Shown one piece after another: positions 8,481 to 16,096 of a DNA stretch of 64,000 bases. The notes beneath the pieces are model-generated. The model was not told the origin of the DNA, did no database searches, and worked only from the letters and a program-made list of their open reading frames with translations. The number at the start of each line of letters is the position of its first letter. The first letter of the stretch is position 1. A program made the translations under genes and the position numbers. This DNA is from an uncultured Muribaculaceae bacterium (GTDB lineage Bacteria; Bacteroidota; Bacteroidia; Bacteroidales; Muribaculaceae), in assembly GCA_910577315.1 (NCBI GenBank), contig CAJTME010000002.1:124001-188000 (forward strand), in the 5' to 3' direction.

Positions 8481-8563
8481 CGGCGGGAGATTGCACTTTA
8501 AGACTTTCACAGAAAGCCTACCCATAAAAGACCACCCTCTTTGGCAACTCCCGCCGTTTTTTT
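8481..8563 (+). terminator. Intrinsic terminator with an unusually long structured loop
   Basis: CGGCGGGAG (8481-8489) pairs perfectly with CTCCCGCCG (8548-8556); a one-base bulge then allows TTGC (8491-8494) to pair with GCAA (8544-8547). Seven Ts follow (8557-8563). The enclosed 49 bases contain a further hairpin, CTTTC-ACA-GAAAG (8504-8516). It ends the YtxH pair; its size also fits a small 3'-derived RNA. Confidence 0.75.
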
Positions 8564-8605
8564 ATATTTTGTCCTCCGTGCAACATACTTATGCCCGATT
8601 ATTCG

Positions 8606-8613
8606 TATATTTG
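8606..8613 (+). promoter_or_regulatory. Probable -7 box for the holin-like gene
   Basis: TATATTTG, matching TAnnTTTG, 40 bases upstream of the holin-like start codon and downstream of the terminator that ends the YtxH pair. No TTG at a good distance upstream. Confidence 0.5.
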
Positions 8614-8653
8614 CGCCACTTTCAACTATTTCTAATCCCATAAGTGCTAATTT

Positions 8654-9019
8654 ATGAGTGACAATCAGCAACCAAACAGCGCCCAGACTCTCATTGAGTC
8701 CCTACGGCGGTTGGTCGCGCTCAGGCTCGACTATGCCAGGATGACCGCTGCCGAGAAGCTGTCGATTCTTCTGTCGGCGGTGGCTTTTTATTCGCTCGTG
8801 GTGGCTTTCGGTACAATTGTCCTGATTTTCATCTCGATAGGGATAGGCCATCTGCTGGCCTCCACCATAGCCCATACGGCCGCATATCTTTATGTGGCTG
8901 CGTTCTATTTGGTGCTGTTCATCCTGCTTTTCGTCTTCCGGAAGAAAATTTTCGTTGACCCCATCACACGCTTCATATCGAAGCTATTTGTAAAACCGCC
9001 TGAAGATGACCAACCATGA
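8654..9019 (+). CDS. Phage-holin-like (holin 3_6 type) membrane protein
   Basis: 121 aa with two hydrophobic segments (about residues 38-65 and 72-95) separated by a short loop, an amphipathic N-terminal helix (LIESLRRLVALRLDYARMTAAEKL) and a basic end (FRKKIFVDPITRFISKLF). This is the pattern of the housekeeping holin 3_6 family, which despite its name is common in Bacteroidetes and Actinobacteria chromosomes away from phages. No lysin or phage gene is nearby, so an envelope role is more likely than lysis. Overlaps the next gene by 4 bases. Confidence 0.72.
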   Translation: MSDNQQPNSAQTLIESLRRLVALRLDYARMTAAEKLSILLSAVAFYSLVVAFGTIVLIFISIGIGHLLASTIAHTAAYLYVAAFYLVLFILLFVFRKKIFVDPITRFISKLFVKPPEDDQP

Positions 9020-9282
9020 CAGACTCCGCTAATTCCGCCAAGAAAGATTGGAAAGGCTATACCATTGACGAACTGGCCTACCACCGTGCCGTCGCATTGA
9101 TTCGCATCGATGTGGAGAAGGAACGTATCTCTCGTGAATACTCCCGCGTGAGCCAGGGCAACATATTGCTGTCAAAGTCGCTGTTCACCCGGGTGGTCAG
9201 CGTAATGAGTTATGCCGATTTTATTGTATTGGGCGTCAAGATGTGGCGCCGGGTGGCTCCTTTGTTCAAAAAGAAGAAGTAA
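9016..9282 (+). CDS. Small conserved hypothetical protein of the YtxH/holin cluster
   Basis: 88 aa, no recognised domain. Charged N-terminal half (YTIDELAYHRAVALIRIDVEKERI) suggests a helix or coiled segment; the C-terminal half is moderately hydrophobic and ends in a Lys run. It starts within the stop of the holin-like gene (ATGA), so the two products are probably made together. Function unknown. Confidence 0.65.
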   Translation: MTDSANSAKKDWKGYTIDELAYHRAVALIRIDVEKERISREYSRVSQGNILLSKSLFTRVVSVMSYADFIVLGVKMWRRVAPLFKKKK

Positions 9283-9318
9283 AGGGCGCCTGAACGGGCT
9301 TATTTCAAAAATAATCGT

Positions 9319-9326
9319 TAACTTTG
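9319..9326 (+). promoter_or_regulatory. Probable -7 box for prmA
   Basis: TAACTTTG, 25 bases upstream of the chosen prmA start; a perfect TAnnTTTG. No convincing -33 TTG upstream. Confidence 0.5.
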
Positions 9327-9351
9327 CGCAAACAAAGTTTTGACGATTTCA

Positions 9352-10200
9352 ATGAACGATTATGTAGAAGTGAGGCTTGACCTCTCCCCCATGCCGGGCT
9401 CGGACGCCACAGATTTGCTGGCAGCCGTCCTCGGCGATGTCGGTTTTGAATCTTTTGTGCCCGATGAATCAGGGCTTACCGCATATATCCCCGTTGCCGC
9501 CTGGAACGAGGCCGCGTTTGACGAGGCGGTGGCCGATTTTCCGTTTGAATGTGAAATCAGCCGCCAGGTCAAGGTAATCGAGGGCCGTGACTGGAATGAA
9601 GAGTGGGAACGCAATTATTTCCAGCCCATCGTGGTGGGTGACCTATGCGTGGTCCACAGCTCGTTCCACACCGATATTCCAAAGGCGGCCTACGATATTG
9701 TCATCGACCCAAAGATGGCGTTCGGCACCGGTCATCATGCCACCACCTCGCTTATCCTCGACCGGCTGCTTTCGATGGATCTTGACGGCAGTTCCGTCAT
9801 AGATATGGGTACTGGTACTGGAATCCTCGCAATCCTTGCGGCCATGCGCGGCGCCCGTCCTGTCACGGCCATTGAGATTGATCCGTTCGCACATGTCAAC
9901 GCCGTTGAGAACGTTGCGATAAACGGCCACGATGAGATTAAAGTGATACTCGGCGATGCGTCGGCTCTGGAAGACGTGGCTCCCGCGCGCGTGTTCATAG
10001 CCAATATCAACCGCAATGTAATCACTGCCGACATCGCGGCATATGCCTCGCGTCTGGAAAAGGGCGGCACGATGTTGCTGAGCGGATTTTACAACGATGA
10101 TGTCCCCATTGTTGAGGCGGCTGCCGAAGCAGTTGGACTGCGGTCGGAGGGCTTTACCGAACGCGACCGTTGGGCGTGCTTAAAACTCGTCAAGATATGA
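9352..10200 (+). CDS. prmA: Ribosomal protein L11 methyltransferase
   Basis: SAM-dependent enzyme that trimethylates ribosomal protein L11. The N-terminal substrate-recognition domain (residues 1-95) is followed by the class I methyltransferase fold: DPKMAFGTGHHATTSL (PrmA signature), SAM-binding VIDMGTGTGILAI, and the NPPY-like position ANINRNVI. 282 aa, usual length. ATG at 9352 preferred over a TTG at 9340. The stop overlaps the start of the next gene (ATGA). Confidence 0.93.
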   Translation: MNDYVEVRLDLSPMPGSDATDLLAAVLGDVGFESFVPDESGLTAYIPVAAWNEAAFDEAVADFPFECEISRQVKVIEGRDWNEEWERNYFQPIVVGDLCVVHSSFHTDIPKAAYDIVIDPKMAFGTGHHATTSLILDRLLSMDLDGSSVIDMGTGTGILAILAAMRGARPVTAIEIDPFAHVNAVENVAINGHDEIKVILGDASALEDVAPARVFIANINRNVITADIAAYASRLEKGGTMLLSGFYNDDVPIVEAAAEAVGLRSEGFTERDRWACLKLVKI

Positions 10201-11048
10201 TGCGTGTTTTTGCCATCGCTCTTTTGGTTTTGTGTTCGGCGCTTGGGGTGAGTGCGTCGACGGTCGTTGCGGATACCCTTCAGGTCAATGTGACAGTGGA
10301 GGTGGTGTTGCCGGATTCGTCGCGTGTGACCCGCACCGTCAGGAGCGAAGTGCCTTCGGTGCCTTACAGCCGCACCGTGATTGTGCCGGAGGTTGTGGTA
10401 GAGCCTGTCGATACAGTGCCGGTGAACGCTGCCGTTGTGGTTGCGGAAACGACAGCTCCCGCCGAGGCATATGTGTCATCGGCCGAAACGGATTCGCTCG
10501 TGACGGATAGCGTTTGTGCACAGTCAGACTCCATCCCTACTTTGCTTCCGGTGGCCACGCCATATATAAAGCCTCCGGTTCCAGACCCGGTGCGGGTTCA
10601 TTTTGCCTGGGGCGCAGAGCTTGGCAGCACGGTAGACCTCAGCGCCCATGATATGTCGTCGATAGACTTCAATGCCTATTTTGGCTTGCGATATAAATGG
10701 CTCAGTCTGGCCGGTGTCGGCGCCGGAGCCGACATAATGGTGAGCAATTCGTGCCGCACTTACCCGGTGTTCGGTATTGTCCGAACTGATTTTTCCCGGT
10801 TTGTGAAACTTATTTTCCTTGATTTGCGTGGCGGTGTTGCCCTTAACTACCTTCCGGCGAATGTCTCGCAGCGCGGCGCCTATGCTTCGGTGTCGGTTGG
10901 CTTCAATCTTGCGCGGAGTGCGAAATTCCGCAGCTATGTTCTGGCCGGTTACACCTACGTCGGAAGAAAAGATGTGGTTGTCAACGAGCGCACCGCTGAA
11001 TATTCTCCGCTTTCAATGGCGTCAATCCGTCTTGGCGTGGCTTTTTAA
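10197..11048 (+). CDS. Hypothetical secreted protein with outer-membrane beta-barrel-like C-terminus
   Basis: 283 aa. The start at 10197 (two consecutive ATGs, 10197 and 10200) gives a signal peptide ending near VSASTV. Residues about 20-130 form a Val/Thr/Ser/Pro-rich, probably disordered stretch. Residues about 140-283 alternate polar and hydrophobic positions (WGAELGSTVDLS, YFGLRYKWLSLAGVGAGAD, FRSYVLAGYTYVG) and finish on a terminal Phe (RLGVAF), the usual signal of a small outer-membrane beta-barrel. No named family recognised. Translationally coupled to prmA; its 3' end overlaps the convergent EFR1 gene by 4 bases. Confidence 0.72.
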   Translation: MMRVFAIALLVLCSALGVSASTVVADTLQVNVTVEVVLPDSSRVTRTVRSEVPSVPYSRTVIVPEVVVEPVDTVPVNAAVVVAETTAPAEAYVSSAETDSLVTDSVCAQSDSIPTLLPVATPYIKPPVPDPVRVHFAWGAELGSTVDLSAHDMSSIDFNAYFGLRYKWLSLAGVGAGADIMVSNSCRTYPVFGIVRTDFSRFVKLIFLDLRGGVALNYLPANVSQRGAYASVSVGFNLARSAKFRSYVLAGYTYVGRKDVVVNERTAEYSPLSMASIRLGVAF

Positions 11049-11824
11049 GCGTCGAACATATTGTGCTGGCCTTTTCCGCGGGTTGCCGTAGTGTATGACA
11101 CTGCGTGGTGGGGACAGATGTGGTAGCAACGCAGGCACAGGGCGCAGTCTTTGCCCCATGCCGGGCGCCGGTTATCCATTGTGATGTTGCCGAGCGGACA
11201 GCTGCGGGCGCATAATCCGCAGCCTATGCAGCGGTCGTTTGAGAAAAACGGCTCGGGCGACATGGCGAAGCGCTTGAACCAGGGATATATTATAGCTGTC
11301 TTAATCCATGCGAATTTACCGCGCACAACATCTACAACCGGCTCGGGGGCGCCGCCGGCATTGAAACCGTCGGAAAGCCTTTTTATCTCGGCTGCTATGG
11401 ATGCAGTGCGCGGTACCGACGCCTCCACCTTGGCCTTTGCGAGCTGTGGCGAATCGACGTCAAAGCCTTTCATCAGCACATAGGTGTTCGGCATCTGCAC
11501 CGACCATTCTCCGATAGGTTGCCAGTCGCGGTCTTCGGCTGCGCGTCCCCATTGGAAATGGGTGTTGCCGATGTCATCGCCGCAGGTGAACACACCGAAA
11601 TGTGGCAGTTTGTGGCCGCCCTCGATTTCCAGGGTTTTCATCCATTTGGCCACCACTGGCGGCATTCCCCATGAATATACTGGCATAACCCATATGACAC
11701 GCCCGTTGTCGGGCCGTAACTGACCGCCATGCCAGGGCAGGGACACGATTTCGTCTCCTAAAGCTTTTGACAGATTGCGGGCCACGAACAGCGAATTGCC
11801 CGTGCCAGAGAACACGATTATCAT
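11045..11824 (-). CDS. EFR1-family ferredoxin with flavodoxin-like N-terminus
   Basis: Cytoplasmic redox protein combining a flavodoxin-like domain and a bacterial-type 2[4Fe-4S] ferredoxin domain. N-terminus IVFSGTGNSLFVARNLSKAL matches the FMN phosphate loop (SGTGNS). The C-terminal third has both cluster motifs, CIGCGLCARSCPLGN and CALCLRCYHICPHHAV. Length 259 aa fits the EFR1 group. It could carry electrons between low-potential donors and an unidentified partner; no partner is encoded beside it. Its start overlaps the upstream Smr gene by 4 bases. Confidence 0.88.
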   Translation of the reverse strand: MIIVFSGTGNSLFVARNLSKALGDEIVSLPWHGGQLRPDNGRVIWVMPVYSWGMPPVVAKWMKTLEIEGGHKLPHFGVFTCGDDIGNTHFQWGRAAEDRDWQPIGEWSVQMPNTYVLMKGFDVDSPQLAKAKVEASVPRTASIAAEIKRLSDGFNAGGAPEPVVDVVRGKFAWIKTAIIYPWFKRFAMSPEPFFSNDRCIGCGLCARSCPLGNITMDNRRPAWGKDCALCLRCYHICPHHAVSYTTATRGKGQHNMFDA

Positions 11825-12918
11825 TTTATTTTGCGTATGGTTACCTTTGTGGCGCCGAAACCGTATTCGCGGAATGAAGCGTCGGCCACGTCATGACCCT
11901 TGTAGCGGTGGTTTAGCTCTTTCATCAGCGCGCCCCGCAGCACTCCCTCTCCTTTGCCGTGGATGAAGACGATTTCGCGGCCTATGTTGCACAGATTCTC
12001 GTCCATTACTTTGCGGAAGGTGTCAATCTGATAGTTGAGTATGTCGGCCGGTGACAGACCGCGCAGGTCGTCCAGCAGTTCGGCGGCGTGAAGATCTATC
12101 TCAAGCAACGCTGTGGATGCCTTTGACGATTTTGAAACTTTTGCAACGGGGCGTGTCTTGCGGCGGTCGTCCCTTTCCTTTTCCTGCATGGCGCGGCGCA
12201 GTTGCTCTGGATCGACCTTGCGTGGAACCTGAACTTCGTCATCCTTCACGACATCTATGGCCAGTACCTGCGAGTCGAAGTAGGGATTGGTGCCGAAGCA
12301 ATGTAGACGGGCGAATTTGGTCGCATCCAGCCGTTGCTCGAAGTTAATGGCCGGCTTCATGGTAAAGTCGCCCGAGCGCTTGAATGGAATGGCGCGTACG
12401 GCTATACGGTCGATGGAGGGCAAATCCTCGGGCAGCAGCTCGAACATGAATTCCTGCATTGCCGGTTCAATCATGCCGCCGTAGCGCAGGGTCCATTTGT
12501 CAGATTCGTTGGGCCGGGTGGCCACGGTAAGGTACAGGCAGAAATTGGAGTCGTTCACGACAAATGCGTCAAACGAGGTGTCGCTCAGCCGTTTGATGTC
12601 GGCCGGCTCAAAACCGATTACCAGATTAATCTTTTCGCCTTCGGGCGTCTCGCGCACGGGCGGAAGTTCAGGTTGTGGCTGTGGTGCCGGGGCGGGTTTT
12701 ACCGAGTCGGGCTTTGGGGCCGGCGTGGGCGATGATGGTTTGTAGCTGCGTTCATAAAAAGTCTCTCCGGCAGCGACCACCACACATTCGCGCAGCAGGG
12801 CGGGAGTTTCAAAGCCGTCTTCGTCGACGTACGCTATCTGTCCTTCTATTCTGACGACGCGTCCGCCTCCGACCGAGTTGAGGAAACGCACGGTATCGCC
12901 TATCTTGGGTGTTGCCAT
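11821..12918 (-). CDS. DUF2027 / Smr-domain protein (MutS2-like C-terminus)
   Basis: 365 aa. The start MATPKIGDTVRFLNSVGGG at 12918 gives an SH3-like N-terminal domain (DUF2027, residues 1-60), a Pro-rich linker (about 75-105), a central beta-rich domain and a C-terminal Smr domain (about 285-365) with the IDLHA motif in place of LDLH and HGKGEG (HGxG). Smr domains act as nicking or RNA-cleaving nucleases. This combination is typical of Bacteroidetes and is not a full MutS2, as there is no ATPase. The longer frame start (12990) reads through the promoter and was rejected. Operon with EFR1 (4-base overlap). Confidence 0.87.
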   Translation of the reverse strand: MATPKIGDTVRFLNSVGGGRVVRIEGQIAYVDEDGFETPALLRECVVVAAGETFYERSYKPSSPTPAPKPDSVKPAPAPQPQPELPPVRETPEGEKINLVIGFEPADIKRLSDTSFDAFVVNDSNFCLYLTVATRPNESDKWTLRYGGMIEPAMQEFMFELLPEDLPSIDRIAVRAIPFKRSGDFTMKPAINFEQRLDATKFARLHCFGTNPYFDSQVLAIDVVKDDEVQVPRKVDPEQLRRAMQEKERDDRRKTRPVAKVSKSSKASTALLEIDLHAAELLDDLRGLSPADILNYQIDTFRKVMDENLCNIGREIVFIHGKGEGVLRGALMKELNHRYKGHDVADASFREYGFGATKVTIRKIK

Positions 12919-12937
12919 AGTCAGTTTTATTTTTCTG

Positions 12938-12968
12938 CAAAAATACAGAAAAAAAAGATGTAATACAA
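12938..12968 (-). promoter_or_regulatory. Promoter for the Smr-EFR1 operon
   Basis: Minus strand TTG (12968-12966), 20 bases, then TATTTTTG (12945-12938), a good Bacteroidetes consensus match ending 19 bases before the start codon. Confidence 0.6.
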
Positions 12969-13035
12969 ATCCGAGGGACAATGCCAACATATTGTAGCCT
13001 GTATGAAAACTTTTTGTGGCTGAAATGAAAATAAA

Positions 13036-13068
13036 TTGTGGTGGTTTTGAAAATATTTTGTAACTTTG
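13036..13068 (+). promoter_or_regulatory. Promoter for the metal ABC binding-protein gene
   Basis: TTG (13036-13038), 22 bases, then TAACTTTG (13061-13068), 23 bases before the start codon. Close match to the Bacteroidetes consensus. No convincing Zur/Fur operator palindrome was seen. Confidence 0.62.
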
Positions 13069-13091
13069 TGGCGATATAATATATGTGAATC

Positions 13092-13982
13092 ATGAAGACA
13101 ACAGGTAAATGCTTGGTAATGCTGTGTGCCATGGCAGCCGTCGTGGGCTCATGCACCAAAAAGGCGGCTGAGGACGGCAGGCCAATCCTTGCAGTCAGTC
13201 TCGAACCCCAGAGATACATGCTCGAGCAGATTGTCGGCGACAATTTCAGGATTGTGGCCCTTATGCCTAATGGGGACAATCCTGAGACTTTCGACCCCTC
13301 GCCCGCCCGGCGTATGGATGTCGACAACAGCCTCGCGTATTTCACAATTGGACATCTTCCCTTTGAGGACAACATGCGCCTCACAACCAAGGATACCACT
13401 GTTTTTGTAAATACCACCGTGAATGTAAAGCCCATTTATGGTACTCATTCGCATGATTCGGCTCATTCGACATTTCTTCCACATGACATGGAGGAGATGC
13501 CCGAGCCCGATCCGCACATGTGGACCTCGGTCAGAAATGCCCGCGAAATGGCGGCTGTGATGGCCCGCCGCGTACAGGAGCTCGACCCGGAGAATGCCGC
13601 GGAGTATGCTGCCCGTCATGCCGCTTTCGATGCCCATCTGGATTCTCTCGACAAAGCGTATGCAAGCCGTCTGGCAGGCATACCCAACAAGGCCTTCCTG
13701 GTATGGCATCCGTCGCTGAGTTACTTCGCGCGCGATTATGGTCTTGAACAGCTTTCGGTCGGTCATGAGACAAAGGAAGTGTCGATGAGCCACCTTCGTG
13801 GAATAATCGACCGCGCCAAGGCCGACAGCGTCAAGGTGTTCTTCTATCAGCGCGATTATGATTCCCGCCAGGCGGAAGCCATAAGCTCAAGCATAGGTGC
13901 GAAACTTGTGCCGGTGAATCCGGGAAGCTACCAGTGGGAGCAGGAACTCAACACTATTGTCGATGAACTTGTCAAGCACTGA
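13092..13982 (+). CDS. Zinc/manganese ABC transporter substrate-binding lipoprotein (ZnuA/TroA family)
   Basis: Periplasmic metal-capture component of an ABC importer. Lipoprotein signal with the lipobox Cys in AVVGSCTKK. Cluster A-1 fold features are GDNPETFDPSPARRMDV, DPHMWTSVRNA, VWHPSLSYFARDYGL and a C-terminal FYQRDYDSRQAEAI. The His in DPHMW and in VWHPS are expected metal ligands. The first ligand position, normally His in a PHxxEP(S/T)P motif, is Glu here (NPETF). A short His-bearing loop (THSHDSAHSTFLPHD) lies just before the second ligand, as in zinc-specific members. Overlaps the ATPase gene by 20 bases. Zinc is more likely than manganese, but this is inference. Confidence 0.87.
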   Translation: MKTTGKCLVMLCAMAAVVGSCTKKAAEDGRPILAVSLEPQRYMLEQIVGDNFRIVALMPNGDNPETFDPSPARRMDVDNSLAYFTIGHLPFEDNMRLTTKDTTVFVNTTVNVKPIYGTHSHDSAHSTFLPHDMEEMPEPDPHMWTSVRNAREMAAVMARRVQELDPENAAEYAARHAAFDAHLDSLDKAYASRLAGIPNKAFLVWHPSLSYFARDYGLEQLSVGHETKEVSMSHLRGIIDRAKADSVKVFFYQRDYDSRQAEAISSSIGAKLVPVNPGSYQWEQELNTIVDELVKH

Positions 13983-14655
13983 ACAACGTCCTCTCATCTC
14001 AATTGAGCATCTGTGCTTCAAGCGCGACGACAGGGTCATCCTCGACAATGTCAATCTTGAGGTGCGTCGCGGCGATTTTGTGGCCATCACCGGTCCGAAC
14101 GGTGGTGGTAAAACCACTTTGCTGCGCATAATTCTCGGATTGCTTAAGCCCACTTCTGGAAGTGTGACCTTTGGAATTCATCGTCCCTCCATCGGTTATC
14201 TTCCTCAGAAAAACATGATAGACTCCGAATTTCCTGTCAGTGTGCGGGAGGTGGTTAAGTCGGGCTTGCTCGGCATAAAGGACCTTTCGCCGCAGGAAAG
14301 GGAACAGCGGACAGAAGCGACATTGGCCCAAATTGAGATGGAAGATTTGGCCGACCGGCCAATCGGACGCCTTTCGGGAGGACAGTTGCAGCGGGCCCTG
14401 CTCGGAAGGGCGATAATTTCCCGTCCGCATCTGCTTGTGCTTGACGAGCCTTTAAGTTACATAGACAAGCATTTTGAGGCCCACATGTACCGACTGATTG
14501 CTGAAATCGCTCCTAAGTGCACCATATTGCTTGTGTCTCATGAGATGACGGCGATCGCTTCCATGGCCAACCGCCATGTGATCGTAGACCGGAGTGTTAC
14601 CGAGTGTACCGCACATCACCATTACGCCCAGTCGGAATGTGACGGCTGCGTGTAG
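13963..14655 (+). CDS. Metal ABC transporter ATP-binding protein (ZnuC-like)
   Basis: 230-aa ABC ATPase: Walker A GPNGGGKTTLL, Q-loop YLPQKN, signature LSGGQLQRALL, Walker B LLVLDEPLSYID, H-loop SHEM. The C-terminus ends in a His/Cys-rich tail (CTAHHHYAQSECDGC) that could bind metal. ATG at 13963 chosen over TTG at 13957. No permease (ZnuB) gene follows: the next gene is a guanine deaminase 99 bases away, so the membrane subunit must be elsewhere or be lost. Confidence 0.9.
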   Translation: MNLSSTEQRPLISIEHLCFKRDDRVILDNVNLEVRRGDFVAITGPNGGGKTTLLRIILGLLKPTSGSVTFGIHRPSIGYLPQKNMIDSEFPVSVREVVKSGLLGIKDLSPQEREQRTEATLAQIEMEDLADRPIGRLSGGQLQRALLGRAIISRPHLLVLDEPLSYIDKHFEAHMYRLIAEIAPKCTILLVSHEMTAIASMANRHVIVDRSVTECTAHHHYAQSECDGCV

Positions 14656-14754
14656 ACACAAACCTTACTGAACCATCAATTGTTTTTAATTATGGGGTCA
14701 GAGTTAATTTGGCCCTTGATATCCATCTCCCCATTTTCCTAAATAATAACTGAT

Positions 14755-15252
14755 ATGACACACGATAAAGAAGACAACTATACCCCCGAAGACGCCCGCT
14801 TCATGCAGATGGCAATCGACCTGTCGGTAGAGAACGTTGATAACGGCGGCGGTCCATTCGGCGCTGTCATTGTCAAGGACGGCGAGGTTATTGCCACTGG
14901 CGTGAACCGCGTTACCGCCAACAATGACCCCACGGCGCATGCCGAGGTGTCGGCTATACGTGCGGCGTGCCAGAAAATCGGTAATTTCAAATTGGAAGGC
15001 TGCACGGTTTATTCGTCGTGCGAACCTTGCCCCATGTGTCTCAGCGCGCTTTATTGGGCTGGCGTAAAGAGGATTTGCTTCGGCAATACCAAGGCGGACG
15101 CCAAGGCAATAGACTTTGACGATTCGTTCATCTACGACCAGATAGAACTCGCTCGTGAGGCTCGTTCAATCAAATGCGATCACTTCATGCGTTCGCACGC
15201 CATCGTCGCCTTCAACAAATGGCGCGACAAGACCGACAAAGTGGAATATTGA
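14755..15252 (+). CDS. Guanine deaminase / nucleoside deaminase (CDA fold)
   Basis: Zinc hydrolase of the cytidine-deaminase superfamily, 165 aa. Active site: HAEVSAIRAAC (zinc His and catalytic Glu) and CEPCPMCLSALYWAG (two zinc Cys). The extended C-terminus (KCDHFMRSHAIVAFNKWRDK) resembles the domain-swapped tail of Bacillus GuaD rather than the tRNA-specific TadA, so guanine to xanthine deamination is favoured. Followed 2 bases later by a long inverted repeat that probably stops transcription. Confidence 0.85.
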   Translation: MTHDKEDNYTPEDARFMQMAIDLSVENVDNGGGPFGAVIVKDGEVIATGVNRVTANNDPTAHAEVSAIRAACQKIGNFKLEGCTVYSSCEPCPMCLSALYWAGVKRICFGNTKADAKAIDFDDSFIYDQIELAREARSIKCDHFMRSHAIVAFNKWRDKTDKVEY

Positions 15253-15254
15253 TA

Positions 15255-15333
15255 AATGCACGATTCATAATGCACGATGCACGATGTGGCTGGTTTAGCT
15301 TCATCGTGCATCGTGCATTATGAATCGTGCATT
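15255..15333. repeat. Perfect 32-bp inverted repeat, probable bidirectional terminator
   Basis: Arms 15255-15286 and 15302-15333 are perfectly complementary with a 15-base loop. Each arm is itself made of an iterated 8-mer: TGCACGAT occurs at 15257-15264 and 15271-15278, followed by GCACGAT (15279-15285). It fills the space between the stops of the convergent deaminase (15252) and rlmB (15336) genes and leaves almost nothing else. No T-tract follows on either side, so termination would differ from the classic intrinsic type; the repetitive build also suggests a small palindromic repeat element. Confidence 0.8.
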
Positions 15334-15335
15334 GA

Positions 15336-16091
15336 CTAAATTACTTCCAGGTCGGCGTTGAGGCGTTGGCGGACGACTTCATACATCATCACGCCCGCGG
15401 CCACCGATACGTTCAGTGAACCGATATGGCCGAACATGGGAATTGATACCCGGGTGTCGCAAAGAGCCATTATTTCGGGAGAGATGCCTGTGTCTTCGGC
15501 TCCCATCACAAGAGCTGTCGGTACGTCGTAGTTACCGAGGGTATAGTTGCAGTCGGCTTTTTCACTGACAGCCACAACATTGAATCCGCTTTCCTTGAGG
15601 AATTTGACAGCATTGACAAGATTGCGCTCACGGCATACGGGGAGCGACAGCAATGCTCCGGCAGACGTCTTGACGGCATCGCCGCCGACGCTTACACTGC
15701 CGCGTTCGGCTATTACGAGCCCGTTTACACCGCAACATTCAGCCGTACGGGCGATGGCACCGAAATTGCGCACGTCGGTTATGCCGTCGAGCACGACTAT
15801 GAACGGCAGTATGCCGTCGTCAAAGAGAGTGGTGACAAGATTGCCGAGATTCTGGTATTCCACAGCCGACAGCATTGCGATTGCACCCTGATGGTTCTTG
15901 CGGGTGATGCGGTTGAGGCGCTCCACAGGGACGCGCTGGGCCACGATGCGGTGCTCACGCATGAGGGCGAACAGCTCGGATGCCAGTTCTCCCTGAAGGT
16001 CTTTCTTGATGAAGAGTTTGTCGATATGGCGACCCTCGCGGATGGCTTCAATAATGGCGCGAAGGCCGTAGATATAGTCGTTAGCTTCCAT
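15336..16091 (-). CDS. rlmB: 23S rRNA 2'-O-ribose methyltransferase (RlmB-type, SpoU/TrmH family)
   Basis: SPOUT-class enzyme of 251 aa. N-terminal RNA-binding (L30e-like) region MEANDYIYGLRAIIEAIREG with the QGAIAMLS segment, then the trefoil-knot catalytic domain: VVLDGITDVRNFGAIARTAE (motif 1), LVMGAEDTGIS (motif 2) and IPMFGHIGSLNVSVAAGVMMYE (motif 3). ATG at 16091 preferred to a TTG at 16100. It is last in the six-gene dnaN operon, 5 bases after recN. Related family members methylate tRNA, so the rRNA target is inferred from the subgroup. Confidence 0.9.
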   Translation of the reverse strand: MEANDYIYGLRAIIEAIREGRHIDKLFIKKDLQGELASELFALMREHRIVAQRVPVERLNRITRKNHQGAIAMLSAVEYQNLGNLVTTLFDDGILPFIVVLDGITDVRNFGAIARTAECCGVNGLVIAERGSVSVGGDAVKTSAGALLSLPVCRERNLVNAVKFLKESGFNVVAVSEKADCNYTLGNYDVPTALVMGAEDTGISPEIMALCDTRVSIPMFGHIGSLNVSVAAGVMMYEVVRQRLNADLEVI

Positions 16092-16096
16092 AGTTA

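Noticed and set aside
8654..9019. Prophage remnant suggested by a holin-like protein
   Set aside because: No lysin, integrase, structural gene or attachment repeat nearby, and the holin 3_6 family is common in chromosomes without phage.
15255..15333. CRISPR array
   Set aside because: Repeated TGCACGAT units are short, part of one palindrome and lack regular spacers; no cas genes in the window.
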